Assembly: GCF_033343995.1 (NCBI RefSeq)
Contig: NZ_CP137573.1
Coordinates: 4,125,001-4,189,000 of the forward strand
From: Streptomyces sp. HUAS YS2
Lineage (GTDB): Bacteria; Actinomycetota; Actinomycetes; Streptomycetales; Streptomycetaceae
Length of the DNA stretch: 64,000 nucleotides
Direction: 5' to 3'
The position numbers and the translations under genes are program-made. The notes beneath the pieces were generated by a model that was not told the origin of the DNA, did not search any database, and saw nothing but the letters and a program-made list of their open reading frames with translations. Shown in pieces: positions 6,903-14,597 of this stretch (the first letter of the stretch is position 1; every line of letters begins with the position of its first letter).

Positions 6903-7721
6903 TCAGCGGGCCTCGGCGAGCAGGGTGTTGAGTTCCGGGAAGGCGATGCCCTCGGAGAGCGAGTCGTAGCCACCGGTGCGGTAGAACTCCTGCGCGGTGC
7001 GGCGGGCGGCGGCGTAGGCGGCCTGCGCCACGCCCGCACCGAGACTGACGCGGGCCACGCCCAGGGCGCCGAGCTCGGGGACGGCCGGGGTGCCGGGGCC
7101 CGCCATGACGTTCAGCGGTACGGAGATGTCGCCGGCCAGCGCCTCGATGGTGGCGGCGTCGGTGACGCCGGGGACGAAGATGCCGTCCGCGCCCGCCTCG
7201 ACGTAGCGGCGCGCCCGGGCCAGCGTGTCCGCGAGCCGGGTGTCCGGGTCGCCGAGCTCGAACAGGTAGGTGTCGATCCGCGCGTTGACGAACAGGTCGG
7301 TGCCGGCCCGGCCGACGGTCCGCCGGACCGCGGCCAGCCGCGCCGCGAGCTCCTCCGGGGGCCGGGTGCCGTCCTCGATGTTGATGCCGGCGGCGCCCGC
7401 CGCGAGTACGCCGGCGACGGTTTCGGCGACCTCGTCGGCGTCCTTCCCGTAGCCGCCCTCGATGTCGGCGGTGACGGGAACCGCGACGGACGCGACGATG
7501 CGGGCGATCGCGTCCAGCGCGCGGTCCCGGGTGAGGACGTCGCCGTCCGGAGCGCCCAGCGACCACGCGACGCCGGCGCTGGTGGTGGCGATCGCGGGGG
7601 CGCCCGCGGCCTCGACGACGCGGGCGCTCGCGACGTCCCAGACATTGGCCAGCAGGAGGGGCGCGGCGGGGGTGTGCAGGGAGCGGAAGAGATGGGCCTT
7701 GTTCGGCTGCGCGGTGGTCAT
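6903..7721 (-). CDS. Isocitrate lyase / PEP mutase family protein
   Basis: 272 residues from ATG 7721, the start that puts the family's opening strand (LLLANVWDVASARVVEAAG) at the usual position; a longer frame to 7772 adds an unlikely leader. The enzyme shows the superfamily core: IATTSAGVAWSLG, the metal-binding VTADIEGGYG at about 85-94, INIEDGT near 120 and VNARIDTYLF near 150. Members cleave or form C-C or C-P bonds alpha to a carboxylate (2-methylisocitrate lyase, phosphonomutase, oxaloacetate hydrolase). The active-site loop does not let me choose a substrate, and neighbours give no pathway. It is transcribed alone. Confidence 0.85.
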   Translation of the reverse strand: MTTAQPNKAHLFRSLHTPAAPLLLANVWDVASARVVEAAGAPAIATTSAGVAWSLGAPDGDVLTRDRALDAIARIVASVAVPVTADIEGGYGKDADEVAETVAGVLAAGAAGINIEDGTRPPEELAARLAAVRRTVGRAGTDLFVNARIDTYLFELGDPDTRLADTLARARRYVEAGADGIFVPGVTDAATIEALAGDISVPLNVMAGPGTPAVPELGALGVARVSLGAGVAQAAYAAARRTAQEFYRTGGYDSLSEGIAFPELNTLLAEAR

Positions 7722-7845
7722 GGACGCAGTGAAACACCGGCCCCGCACCGACTTCCGGCAGGAATCCGACATGGACGTCGACCCGGTGCCGGCCGGACCG
7801 GCGCGGCCCGACCGGCGCGGCCGGCACCGGCGAGCTGCCGGACGC

Positions 7846-8724
7846 TCAACGGTCCGTTCGTGGCGGGGTGGTGAGGCGGGCGGCCGAGGCCAGGGTGGCG
7901 CGGGCCTCCTCCTCGGTGAGGCCGGTGTGGAGGGCGGCGGAGACCAGGCGCTCCGCGAAGCTGTTGCCGAGGCCGTTCTCGTAGGCGCGGCAGGCGGCCC
8001 AGAAGAGACGGGTGTTGCGCTGGCCCTCGTGGGCCGCGAGGACGAAGGCGATCAGGCCTTCGCCGTGCGGAGCGCGGGTCGTCGCCGGCTTCGTGCGGGT
8101 GCGGGCCGGCGGGGCGACGAGGTGGAGCAGGGCCCGTGGACAGGGGGCCGGGTCGCGGTCGGCGGTGCCCGGGGCCAGGCGGTACGCGCCGTGGGCGGTG
8201 ACCGAGCCGGGGCCGACCAGGTAGCCGCCCGAGCCGCGGATGTCGATGCCGGGGGCGAGCCGGCTCGCCGAGTTGGGGACCACGACGTCCGGCGGGCCGG
8301 TCAGCCACAGGTGGCGGCCGCCGCTCGGGGTGAGGACCGTGACCGTCGGCGGGAGCGTGAACAGGTGGCGGAGGGCGAGTTCGCGGAGTGATGCCACCGC
8401 GTCGGTGTCGCCCTTGGTGTCGAGGTCGACGCCGATGAGGTGGTGCGGCGGCCGGCCGCAGGCGATGCCGTAGCCGGTGGCCCAGGGCGCGGCCGCGAAC
8501 AGGGCGCGTACCGCCGCCGGGTCGGTCGTCGCGTCGTGGACGCCGTGGCCGGGCAGCCCGCACTCGCCGCGGCAGCGGGCCGTGCCGGGGGCGTCGTCGT
8601 GGTGCGGGGAGCGCAGCGCCGGGAGCTTCGTGGGGGACAGGGGGATGACGGGGAGCCCGCGCTCTGCCGCGGACAGCGCGTGGGCGAGGGCCAGGGTGGC
8701 GGTCTGCCGGTCAGGGTTCGCCAT
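7846..8724 (-). CDS. Bifunctional DNA primase/polymerase (Prim-Pol, AEP superfamily)
   Basis: 292 residues from ATG 8724; the frame continues upstream to 9006, but that part is low-complexity and lacks homology features. The N-terminus (LALAHALSAAERGLPVIPL) and the catalytic GVDLDTKGD near residue 105, plus TPSGGRHLWL and GIDIRGSGGYLVGPGS, are the hallmarks of the N-terminal bifunctional primase-polymerase domain. No helicase domain follows; the C-terminus is a short helical region (EGQRNTRLFWAACRAYENG) as in chromosomal Streptomyces members. There is no clear Shine-Dalgarno, and a LexA-like box lies 11 bases upstream, so a leaderless SOS-controlled transcript is plausible. A role in repair synthesis is inferred. 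Confidence 0.85.
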   Translation of the reverse strand: MANPDRQTATLALAHALSAAERGLPVIPLSPTKLPALRSPHHDDAPGTARCRGECGLPGHGVHDATTDPAAVRALFAAAPWATGYGIACGRPPHHLIGVDLDTKGDTDAVASLRELALRHLFTLPPTVTVLTPSGGRHLWLTGPPDVVVPNSASRLAPGIDIRGSGGYLVGPGSVTAHGAYRLAPGTADRDPAPCPRALLHLVAPPARTRTKPATTRAPHGEGLIAFVLAAHEGQRNTRLFWAACRAYENGLGNSFAERLVSAALHTGLTEEEARATLASAARLTTPPRTDR

Positions 8725-8734
8725 GACTCTAGTT

Positions 8735-8750
8735 TCGTACGCACGTTCGA
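8735..8750 (-). promoter_or_regulatory. LexA-like SOS box upstream of the primase-polymerase
   Basis: On the minus strand the sequence is TCGAACGTGCGTACGA, matching the actinobacterial LexA consensus TCGAAC-N4-GTTCGA in 11 of 12 defined positions. It ends 11 bases before the ATG at 8724, where repressor binding would block transcription. Confidence 0.7.
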
Positions 8751-8966
8751 AGAAGGGAAGCGGAAAGCGGCCGGGGGGAGATTGGCTGAAAATCTGCCGG
8801 AACGCTTTCCCCCTTGCGGCGCCCGGGTGGCGCCTCGGTGCCGCTCCCCCAGGCGTGTGAGCTGCGGCTTCCGGGGTGAGCGGGACGTTTATCGACTTGT
8901 CCTCACGCTTGAGGGGGAATCGGCCGCTCCGGGGTGGTTCGCCGGGGATTCGTTGGGCAACTCTGG

Positions 8967-8984
8967 TCTCGCGACGTCGTGAGA
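8967..8984. repeat. 18-bp near-perfect palindrome in the 8751-9087 intergenic stretch
   Basis: TCTCGCGAC is followed directly by GTCGTGAGA, a palindrome with one mismatched pair. It lies about 100 bases before the small secreted protein gene and may be an operator. The rest of 8751-9087 holds a short GGCGCC hairpin near 8820 and no gene I can support. Confidence 0.4.
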
Positions 8985-9087
8985 AACGATCGAGGCGGTC
9001 GGCCAACTGCCTTGATTTCAGCCGTACTTCTGCCGAGTGCAGGACTGCAGAGCGCAGTTCCGCACCGCGTTCCTGGAGGAAATGAAC

Positions 9088-9396
9088 ATGGCAAGCATCC
9101 GTACCGCCCGCATCGTCGCCGCCGTCGCCGCCCTCCCCCTCGCCGCCGCGGTCTTCGGCGGGGTGGCCCAGGCCGACAACGGCGGATTCGCGGACGACGG
9201 ATCGAATACGAGTGTGGCCTCGATCGTCGGCAGCGGTGTGGGCGGCGACAACTTCGGCAACTCGACGACCACCCAGCAGGTGGCCACCGGCTCCGGCGCC
9301 TCCAACCAGAACAACACCGCCAGCGTGAACGGCTCGGCCTTCACCGCGATCGACCAGGACAACACGTCCGTCACCTTCTACCCGCTGTGGTGGTAG
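9088..9396 (+). CDS. Small secreted protein, Asn/Gln/Ser/Thr-rich
   Basis: 102 residues from ATG 9088, chosen because GGAGGA at 9075-9080 is seven bases upstream; ATG 9082 would be too close. A Sec signal peptide covers about residues 1-27 (RTARIVAAVAALPLAAAVFG, cleavage after AQA), leaving a mature protein of about 75 residues starting DNGGFADDG. The mature part is polar with many N/Q/S/T residues (STTTQQVATGSG, ASNQNNTASVNGSAF) and ends in an aromatic tail YPLWW. No cysteines. It is not a chaplin or rodlin by sequence. The alternating polar pattern recalls curli-type repeats; surface assembly is only a suggestion. Confidence 0.78.
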   Translation: MASIRTARIVAAVAALPLAAAVFGGVAQADNGGFADDGSNTSVASIVGSGVGGDNFGNSTTTQQVATGSGASNQNNTASVNGSAFTAIDQDNTSVTFYPLWW

Positions 9397-9499
9397 ACCG
9401 TAGCGACGCCTACGGGTCCGGTCCGACGGGGGGCGTGACGGCGGGGTGAACGACGGCTCGCGCGACGGTACTTCGGTGCCGGCGTGCGGGCCGTTCCGC

Positions 9500-9547
9500 G
9501 TTCCCGCGGGCTCCGCCCTCCGTGTTCCCGGGGGCTCCGCCGCCGCC
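9500..9547. repeat. 24-bp imperfect tandem repeat (GGCTCCGCC type)
   Basis: Two units of 24 bases (9500-9523, 9524-9547), each starting GTTCCCG and containing GGGCTCCGCC. The same kind of palindromic core recurs at 49234-49410 and resembles dispersed intergenic repeats of Streptomyces. Confidence 0.6.
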
Positions 9548-9553
9548 GGAACC

Positions 9554-9587
9554 TTGACAGCCGACTGCGATCTGACGGACAGTCAGA
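9554..9587 (+). promoter_or_regulatory. Putative promoter and TetR-type operator of the steroid-type operon
   Basis: A TTGACA at 9554-9559 is followed by the palindrome TCTGAC-GGACA-GTCAGA at 9571-9587, forty bases before the operon's GTG. The layout suits a repressor blocking RNA polymerase. A similar palindrome sits at 41293-41307. Confidence 0.5.
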
Positions 9588-9626
9588 AACGCTGATCGTC
9601 CGAGCGGACACCGGGAGGCCCCCGCC

Positions 9627-10856
9627 GTGCACCTCGCCCCGACCGAGCGCCAGCTCCGGCTGCGCGCCGAGCTCCGCGCGTACTTCCGCGACGTGATGCC
9701 CGACGGGCCCCCGCCCCCCGGCGACACCGCCGCCCAGCGCCGACTGCTGCGCCGCATCGGCGGCGACGGCATGCTGGGCCTCGGCTGGCCGGAGGAGTAC
9801 GGCGGCCAGGGCCGCGGCCCCGACGAGCAGTTCGTGTTCTTCGACGAGGCGTACCGGGCCGGCGCGCCCGTCTCGATGGTCACCCTCAACACCGTCGGCC
9901 CGACCCTGATGAAGTACGGCACCGACGAGCAGAAGGCGTCCTTCCTCCCCGGCATCCTGCGCGGCGAGATCGTCTTCGCCATCGGCTACAGCGAGCCCGA
10001 GGCCGGCACCGACCTCGCCTCCCTCCGCACGAAGGCCGTCCGGGACGATGGGGGCACCTCCCGCTCTGGGGACCCCTCCCGGCCGGAGGCTGGGGGAGAA
10101 GCCGAGAGTGGGGGAGAGTGGCTGATCGACGGGCAGAAGATCTTCACCTCCAACGCCCAGAACGCCGACTGGATCTGGCTCGCCTGCCGCACCGACCCGG
10201 ACGCTCCCCCGCACCGCGGCATCTCCATCGTCCTCGTCCCCACCGACGCGCCGGGCTTCTCCTGGACCCCGATCGACACCGTCGGCGGTCTGACGACCAC
10301 CGCGACGTACTACGACTCGATCCGCGTCCCGGCCGGCAACCTGGTCGGCGCGGAGAACGCCGGCTGGGGCCTGATCACCAACCAGCTCAACCACGAACGC
10401 GTCGCCCTCGCCGCCATCGGCATGCAGGCCGAGGACTTCTTCGACGCCGCGCTCGCCGCCGCCCGCACCCCCGACCCGGTCACCGGCCGCCGCCGGATCG
10501 ACCAGCCGTGGGTACGGGCGCGGGCTGCCGAGGCGTACGCCCGGCTCGCCGCGACCCGGCTGCTCAACTGGCGGCTGGTCGGTGACGTGGGGGCCGGCCG
10601 GCTGCTGCCCGGTGACGCGAGCGGGGTGAAGTTCGCGGGCACCGAGTCCGCGGTCGAGGTGTACCGGATCTGCCAGGAGATCGCCGGGGACGCGGGCCTG
10701 GTCCGCGCCGGATCGCCCGGGGCGTTCGGGGACGGCGAGCTGGAGCGGATGAACCGCGCCGCGCAGATCAACACCTTCGGCGGCGGGGTGAGCGAGGTCC
10801 AGCGGGAGATCGTCGCGACCATGCGGCTCGGGATGCGGACGAGGGGACGACGATGA
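9627..10856 (+). CDS. Acyl-CoA dehydrogenase, FadE29/ChsE2-like, with internal 24-residue insertion
   Basis: 409 residues, GTG 9627 with GGGAGG eight bases upstream. A typical FAD-dependent acyl-CoA dehydrogenase: N-terminal helices (LRAELRAYFRDVMP), GLGWPEEYGGQG, the FAD/substrate strand AIGYSEPEAGTDLASL, IDGQKIFTSNAQNAD, then VPAGNLVGAENAGWGL and C-terminal INTFGGGVSEVQREIVA. It heads an operon ordered as the mycobacterial igr side-chain genes, so it likely supplies one subunit of a heteromeric dehydrogenase acting on a steroid- or terpenoid-like CoA thioester with a short side chain. Residues 141-164 are encoded by repeat DNA; without them the protein would be about 385 residues, the family norm. 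Confidence 0.9.
   Translation: MHLAPTERQLRLRAELRAYFRDVMPDGPPPPGDTAAQRRLLRRIGGDGMLGLGWPEEYGGQGRGPDEQFVFFDEAYRAGAPVSMVTLNTVGPTLMKYGTDEQKASFLPGILRGEIVFAIGYSEPEAGTDLASLRTKAVRDDGGTSRSGDPSRPEAGGEAESGGEWLIDGQKIFTSNAQNADWIWLACRTDPDAPPHRGISIVLVPTDAPGFSWTPIDTVGGLTTTATYYDSIRVPAGNLVGAENAGWGLITNQLNHERVALAAIGMQAEDFFDAALAAARTPDPVTGRRRIDQPWVRARAAEAYARLAATRLLNWRLVGDVGAGRLLPGDASGVKFAGTESAVEVYRICQEIAGDAGLVRAGSPGAFGDGELERMNRAAQINTFGGGVSEVQREIVATMRLGMRTRGRR
10047..10118. repeat. Nested palindromic repeat inserted in frame in an acyl-CoA dehydrogenase gene
   Basis: The 72 bases read GATGGGGGCACCTCCCGCTC, then an inner element CCTCCCGGCCGGAGGCTGGG, then CCGAGAGTGGGGGAGAG. The outer arms (ACCTCCCGCTC and GAGAGTGGGGGAG) pair imperfectly and enclose a second, independently palindromic element. 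Both resemble intergenic repeats common in Streptomyces. Exactly 24 codons without a stop separate the strand ending KAVRD from EWLIDGQK. Confidence 0.8.
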
Positions 10857-11785
10857 CCGACACCGACCCTCTGTACGAGCGGCTCAAGGGCTTCGAGGGC
10901 CTGCCCAACACCACCGCCGGGCGCGGCAAGGACCCCGTCAACGAGCCGATGATCCGGCACTGGTGCGAGGCCATGGGCGACGCCCACCCCGCGTACACCG
11001 GGCCGGACGCTGTCGCCCCGCCGACCATGCTGCAGGCCTGGACGATGGGCGGCCTGTCCGGGCACGCCGGCCTCTCCTCCGCGTACGAGGAGCTGTCCGC
11101 GCTGCTCGACGAGGCGGGCTGCACCTCCATCGTCGCGACCGACTGCGAGCAGGAGTACCTGCGACCGCTCCGTCCCGGTGACGTGATCACCTTCGACTCG
11201 GTGATCGAGTCCGTCTCGCCGCGCAAGACGACCAAGCTCGGCACCGGGTACTTCGTCACGACCCGGATGGACGTCCGGGCGAACGGCGAACTCGCCGGCA
11301 CGCACCGGTTCCGGGTCCTCAAGTACGCCCCCGCCGCACGGACCCCGAGGCCCACCGGAAAGGACGAGCCCCGGCGCCCCCGGCCCGTGATCAACCGGGA
11401 CAACGCCGGGTTCTGGGAGGGCGTCGCCGAGCACCGGCTGCTCATTCAGCGCTGCACCGGCTGCGAAACCCTCCGGTTCCCCTGGCTGCCTGGCTGCAAC
11501 GCGTGCGGCGGGCAGGACTGGGACACCGTCGAGGCGAGCGGCGAGGGCACCGTCTACTCGTACGTCGTGATGCACCACCCGCCCTTCCCCGCCTTCGACC
11601 CCCCGTACGCGGTCGGGCTGATCGAGCTGGCGGAGGGCGTGCGGATGATCAGCAACGTCGTCGGTGTGCCGTACGACAAGGTGCGGATCGGGATGCCGGT
11701 ACGCCTCGCGTTCCAGCGGTTCGACGAGGAGTTGGAACTGCCCGTGTTCCGGGCGCTCGACGGAGCCTCCGAAGGGGAGGGCTGA
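10853..11785 (+). CDS. MaoC-like hydratase fused to DUF35 (ChsH2-like)
   Basis: 310 residues; ATG overlaps the upstream stop (ATGA). Residues 1-155 form a MaoC/hot-dog domain (VNEPMIRHWCEAMGDAHPAY, APPTMLQAWTMGG, LRPGDVITF). Residues 175-300 are a DUF35 domain: a rubredoxin-like zinc ribbon CTGC...CNACGG followed by an OB fold (GTVYSYVVMHHPPFP). This fusion is that of mycobacterial ChsH2, which pairs with ChsH1 to hydrate the steroid enoyl-CoA side chain, while its DUF35 domain serves as partner of the Ltp2 aldolase. ChsH1-like and Ltp2-like genes follow in the same operon. The match in architecture is seen; substrate is inferred. Confidence 0.88.
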   Translation: MTDTDPLYERLKGFEGLPNTTAGRGKDPVNEPMIRHWCEAMGDAHPAYTGPDAVAPPTMLQAWTMGGLSGHAGLSSAYEELSALLDEAGCTSIVATDCEQEYLRPLRPGDVITFDSVIESVSPRKTTKLGTGYFVTTRMDVRANGELAGTHRFRVLKYAPAARTPRPTGKDEPRRPRPVINRDNAGFWEGVAEHRLLIQRCTGCETLRFPWLPGCNACGGQDWDTVEASGEGTVYSYVVMHHPPFPAFDPPYAVGLIELAEGVRMISNVVGVPYDKVRIGMPVRLAFQRFDEELELPVFRALDGASEGEG

Positions 11786-11787
11786 CG

Positions 11788-12849
11788 ATGGACTTCACGC
11801 CCACGGAGGAGCAGGCCGCGGCCCAGGAACTGGCGGCCCGGATCTTCGGCGACCTGGCCACGCCCGACCGCCTCGCGGCGGCCGGCACCGGGACCGACGC
11901 CGAACTGTGGAAGGCGCTGTGCGCGGCCGGGCTGCCGGCCGCCGTCGAGGAGATCGGGCTGCTCGGCCTCGTCCTCCTTCTGGAGGAGCAGGGCCGCACG
12001 ACCGCGCAGACGCCGTTCGCGGCGAGCTGCGTGTACGGGATCCTGGCCGTCGCCCGGCACGGCACCGACGAGCAGCGCGCCCGGCTGCTGCCCGCGCTGC
12101 GGGACGGCTCGGCCGTCGTGGCCGGAGCCTTCCCGGCTTCCGGCGACCCGGGCGAGCGCGGCGGCATCGGCGCGGACGGGCGGCTGACCGGCGAGGTGCC
12201 GTGGGTGCCGTGGCTGCGGGACGCCACCCATGTCCTCGTCCCCGACGAGGAGCGGGCGCTCTGGCTCATCCGGACGGCGGACGCGGTCGTCGAACCCGTC
12301 GAGCTCACCGCCCCCTGGTCCGCGGGCCGGCTCCTGCTCGACAGCGCGCCCGGCGAGCGGCTCGGCACCGGACCGGAGGCGTACGACGACGTGCTCGCCG
12401 CCGCGCGCACCGCCTTCGCCGGCCTCCAGGCGGGCGTCTGCGCGGGCTCGCTGGCCCGCGCCGTCGACCACGCCAACACCCGCGAGCAGTTCGGGCGGCC
12501 GCTCGCCACCCGGCAGGGCGTCCAGCTCCGCGCCGCCGACGCGCACATGGACACCGAGGCGATCCGCGTCACCGCGTACGAGGCGGCCTGGCGCCACGAT
12601 GCGGGCCTGCCGTGCGCCGGCCAGGCGCTGACCGCCGCGTGGTGGGCCGCCGAGGCGGGCAAGCGGGTCGTGCACGCCGGGCAGCACCTGCACGGCGGCA
12701 CGGGCGCGGACCTCGACCACCCCGTGCACCGGCACTTCCTGTGGGGCCGGCAGCTCGACGCGTACCTGGGCCGCGGCGCCGAACTCCTCCAGGAACTGGG
12801 CGACCTGCTGGCGGACGACGTACACCTCGCGAACGGAGAGCCGTCATGA
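11788..12849 (+). CDS. Acyl-CoA dehydrogenase-like subunit, FadE28/ChsE1-like
   Basis: 353 residues, ATG 11788 two bases after the upstream stop. It is shorter and more divergent than the first dehydrogenase: MDFTPTEEQAAAQELAARIF at the N-terminus, a middle domain lacking the usual S-x-P-x-A-G-T/S-D motif (AGAFPASGDPGERGG instead), then TREQFGRPLATRQGVQ and HLHGGTGADLDHPVHRHFLW. In the igr system FadE28 and FadE29 form an alpha2-beta2 enzyme whose active site is supplied mainly by one subunit; this protein fits the other role. The pairing is inferred from operon order. Confidence 0.87.
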   Translation: MDFTPTEEQAAAQELAARIFGDLATPDRLAAAGTGTDAELWKALCAAGLPAAVEEIGLLGLVLLLEEQGRTTAQTPFAASCVYGILAVARHGTDEQRARLLPALRDGSAVVAGAFPASGDPGERGGIGADGRLTGEVPWVPWLRDATHVLVPDEERALWLIRTADAVVEPVELTAPWSAGRLLLDSAPGERLGTGPEAYDDVLAAARTAFAGLQAGVCAGSLARAVDHANTREQFGRPLATRQGVQLRAADAHMDTEAIRVTAYEAAWRHDAGLPCAGQALTAAWWAAEAGKRVVHAGQHLHGGTGADLDHPVHRHFLWGRQLDAYLGRGAELLQELGDLLADDVHLANGEPS

Positions 12850-13244
12850 AGGCCCAGGCCGTGCAGCCCGGCGACGAGCTGCCACCCCTCGTCGTCCCGA
12901 TCACCCGCACCCTGATCGTCGCCGGGGCGGTCGCCTCCCGCGACTACCAGGACGTGCACCACGACGCCGAACTGGCCCGCGAGAAGGGCTCCCCGGACAT
13001 CTTCATGAACATCCTGACCACCAACGGGCTCGTCGGCCGCTACGTCACCGACTGCTTCGGCCCCCGGGCCGTGCTCCGCAAGGTGGCGATCCGGCTCGGC
13101 GCGCCCAACTACCCGGGGGACACCATGACCTTGACCGGCACGGTCACGGAGGTCGACGGCGACACCGCGGCGGTGCGGGTCGTCGGCGCCAACCGGCTCG
13201 GGCACCACGTCACCGGCACGATCACCGTGGAGGTGCCGCGATGA
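12846..13244 (+). CDS. MaoC-like hydratase subunit (ChsH1-like)
   Basis: 132 residues, ATG overlapping the upstream stop by four bases. A single hot-dog domain with the R-hydratase signature SRDYQDVHHDAELARE (catalytic Asp and His) near residues 35-50, then FMNILTTNGLVGRYVTDCFG and LRKVAIRLGAPNYPGDTM. It matches ChsH1, which with the MaoC domain of ChsH2 makes the active enoyl-CoA hydratase. Position between the two expected partners supports this. Confidence 0.88.
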   Translation: MKAQAVQPGDELPPLVVPITRTLIVAGAVASRDYQDVHHDAELAREKGSPDIFMNILTTNGLVGRYVTDCFGPRAVLRKVAIRLGAPNYPGDTMTLTGTVTEVDGDTAAVRVVGANRLGHHVTGTITVEVPR

Positions 13245-14410
13245 GCGGGCGCGGCCGGGGCTCGCTCGGCGGCCGGGCGGCCGTCGTCGGCATCGGGGCC
13301 ACCGAGTTCTCCAAGGACTCCGGGCGCAGCGAGCTCAAGCTGGCCGTGGAGGCCGTGCAGGCGGCGCTGGACGACGCCGGGCTCGCCCCCGCCGACGTCG
13401 ACGGCATGGTCACCTTCACGATGGACACCAGCCCCGAGATCACCGTCGCGCAGGCGGCCGGCATCGGCGAGCTGTCCTTCTTCTCCCGCGTCCACTACGG
13501 CGGCGGGGCGGCCTGCGCCACCGTCCACCAGGCGGCCCTCGCCGTGGCGACCGGGGTGGCCGAGGTGGTCGTCTGCTACCGGGCGTTCAACGAGCGCTCG
13601 GGCCGCCGCTTCGGCTCCGGGGTGCAGCGGCGCGAGCCGTCCGCGGAGGGCGCGGCGCTCGGCTGGCAGCTGCCGTTCGGTCTGCTCACGCCCGCGTCCT
13701 GGGTCGCGATGATCGCCCAGCGCTACCTCCACACGTACGGGCTGACACCGGACGCCTTCGGTCATGTCGCCGTCACCGACCGGCGGCACGCCGCGAACAA
13801 CCCCGCCGCGTACTTCCACGGCAAGCCGATCACCCTCGCCGACCACGCGGCCTCCCGCTGGATCGCCGAGCCGCTGCGGCTGCTCGACTGCTGCCAGGAG
13901 ACGGACGGCGGCCAGGCGATCGTCGTCACCTCCGTGGAGCGGGCCCGGGACCTGGCGAAGCCGCCCGCCGTGATCGTCGCGGCGGCGCAGGGCGCCGGGC
14001 GCAACCAGGAGGCGATGACCAGCTTCTACCGGGACGAGCTGACCGGGCTGCCGGAGATGGGCGTCGTGGCCCGCCGGCTGTGGCGCGACTCCGGGCTCGC
14101 CGCCGGCGACATCGACGTGGGCATCATCTACGACCACTTCACCCCGTTCGTGCTGATGCAGCTGGAGGAGTTCGGCTTCTGCGGGCCCGGCGAGGCGGCG
14201 GACTTCGTGGCGGCGGACGCGCTGCCGCTGAACACGCACGGCGGCCAGCTGGGGGAGGCGTACCTGCACGGCATGAACGGGATCGCGGAGGCGGTGCGGC
14301 AGCTGCGCGGCACGTCCGTGAACCAGGTCACGGGGGCGGCGCGCGCGCTCGTGACGGCGGGCACGGGCGTCCCCACCTCCGGCCTCGTCCTGGGGGCGGA
14401 CGGGACGTGA
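13241..14410 (+). CDS. Lipid-transfer protein / thiolase-fold aldolase (Ltp2-like)
   Basis: 389 residues, ATG overlapping the upstream stop. A thiolase-fold protein of the SCP-x/lipid-transfer family: GRAAVVGIGATEFSKDSGRS, LAVEAVQAALDDAGLAPADVD, YGGGAACATVHQAALAVATG, DVGIIYDHFTPFVLMQLEEFG and NTHGGQLGEAYLHGMNG. It lacks the classical thiolase cysteines. Ltp2 proteins are retro-aldolases that, with a DUF35 partner, cleave the last side-chain carbons of the steroid CoA ester; the partner domain is in the ChsH2-like protein of this operon. It closes the five-gene overlapping set. Confidence 0.9.
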   Translation: MSGRGRGSLGGRAAVVGIGATEFSKDSGRSELKLAVEAVQAALDDAGLAPADVDGMVTFTMDTSPEITVAQAAGIGELSFFSRVHYGGGAACATVHQAALAVATGVAEVVVCYRAFNERSGRRFGSGVQRREPSAEGAALGWQLPFGLLTPASWVAMIAQRYLHTYGLTPDAFGHVAVTDRRHAANNPAAYFHGKPITLADHAASRWIAEPLRLLDCCQETDGGQAIVVTSVERARDLAKPPAVIVAAAQGAGRNQEAMTSFYRDELTGLPEMGVVARRLWRDSGLAAGDIDVGIIYDHFTPFVLMQLEEFGFCGPGEAADFVAADALPLNTHGGQLGEAYLHGMNGIAEAVRQLRGTSVNQVTGAARALVTAGTGVPTSGLVLGADGT

Positions 14411-14597
14411 GCGGGGCCGGGGCGCCCGGTCCTGTACGCCTCCGGGACCCGACGGCGCCCCCGGCGACCCCGACGACCCTGATCCGGCCCTCCACCTTCA
14501 GGAGGTCCGGCTGTCCCCACCCCTACAACCTGAGGCGGACCCGGGTTCGGGACCTGGGGCCGATCCCCGGTCCCACGCCCGCTCCTAGCGTGGAGAC

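Noticed and set aside
8725..9006. N-terminal extension of the primase-polymerase
   Set aside because: The added 94 residues are low-complexity, run through the LexA-like box and precede the usual family start.
9088..9396. Small secreted protein as a chaplin or rodlin
   Set aside because: The mature part lacks the chaplin domain with its paired cysteines and NVCGN-type core and does not resemble rodlins; only size and secretion agree.
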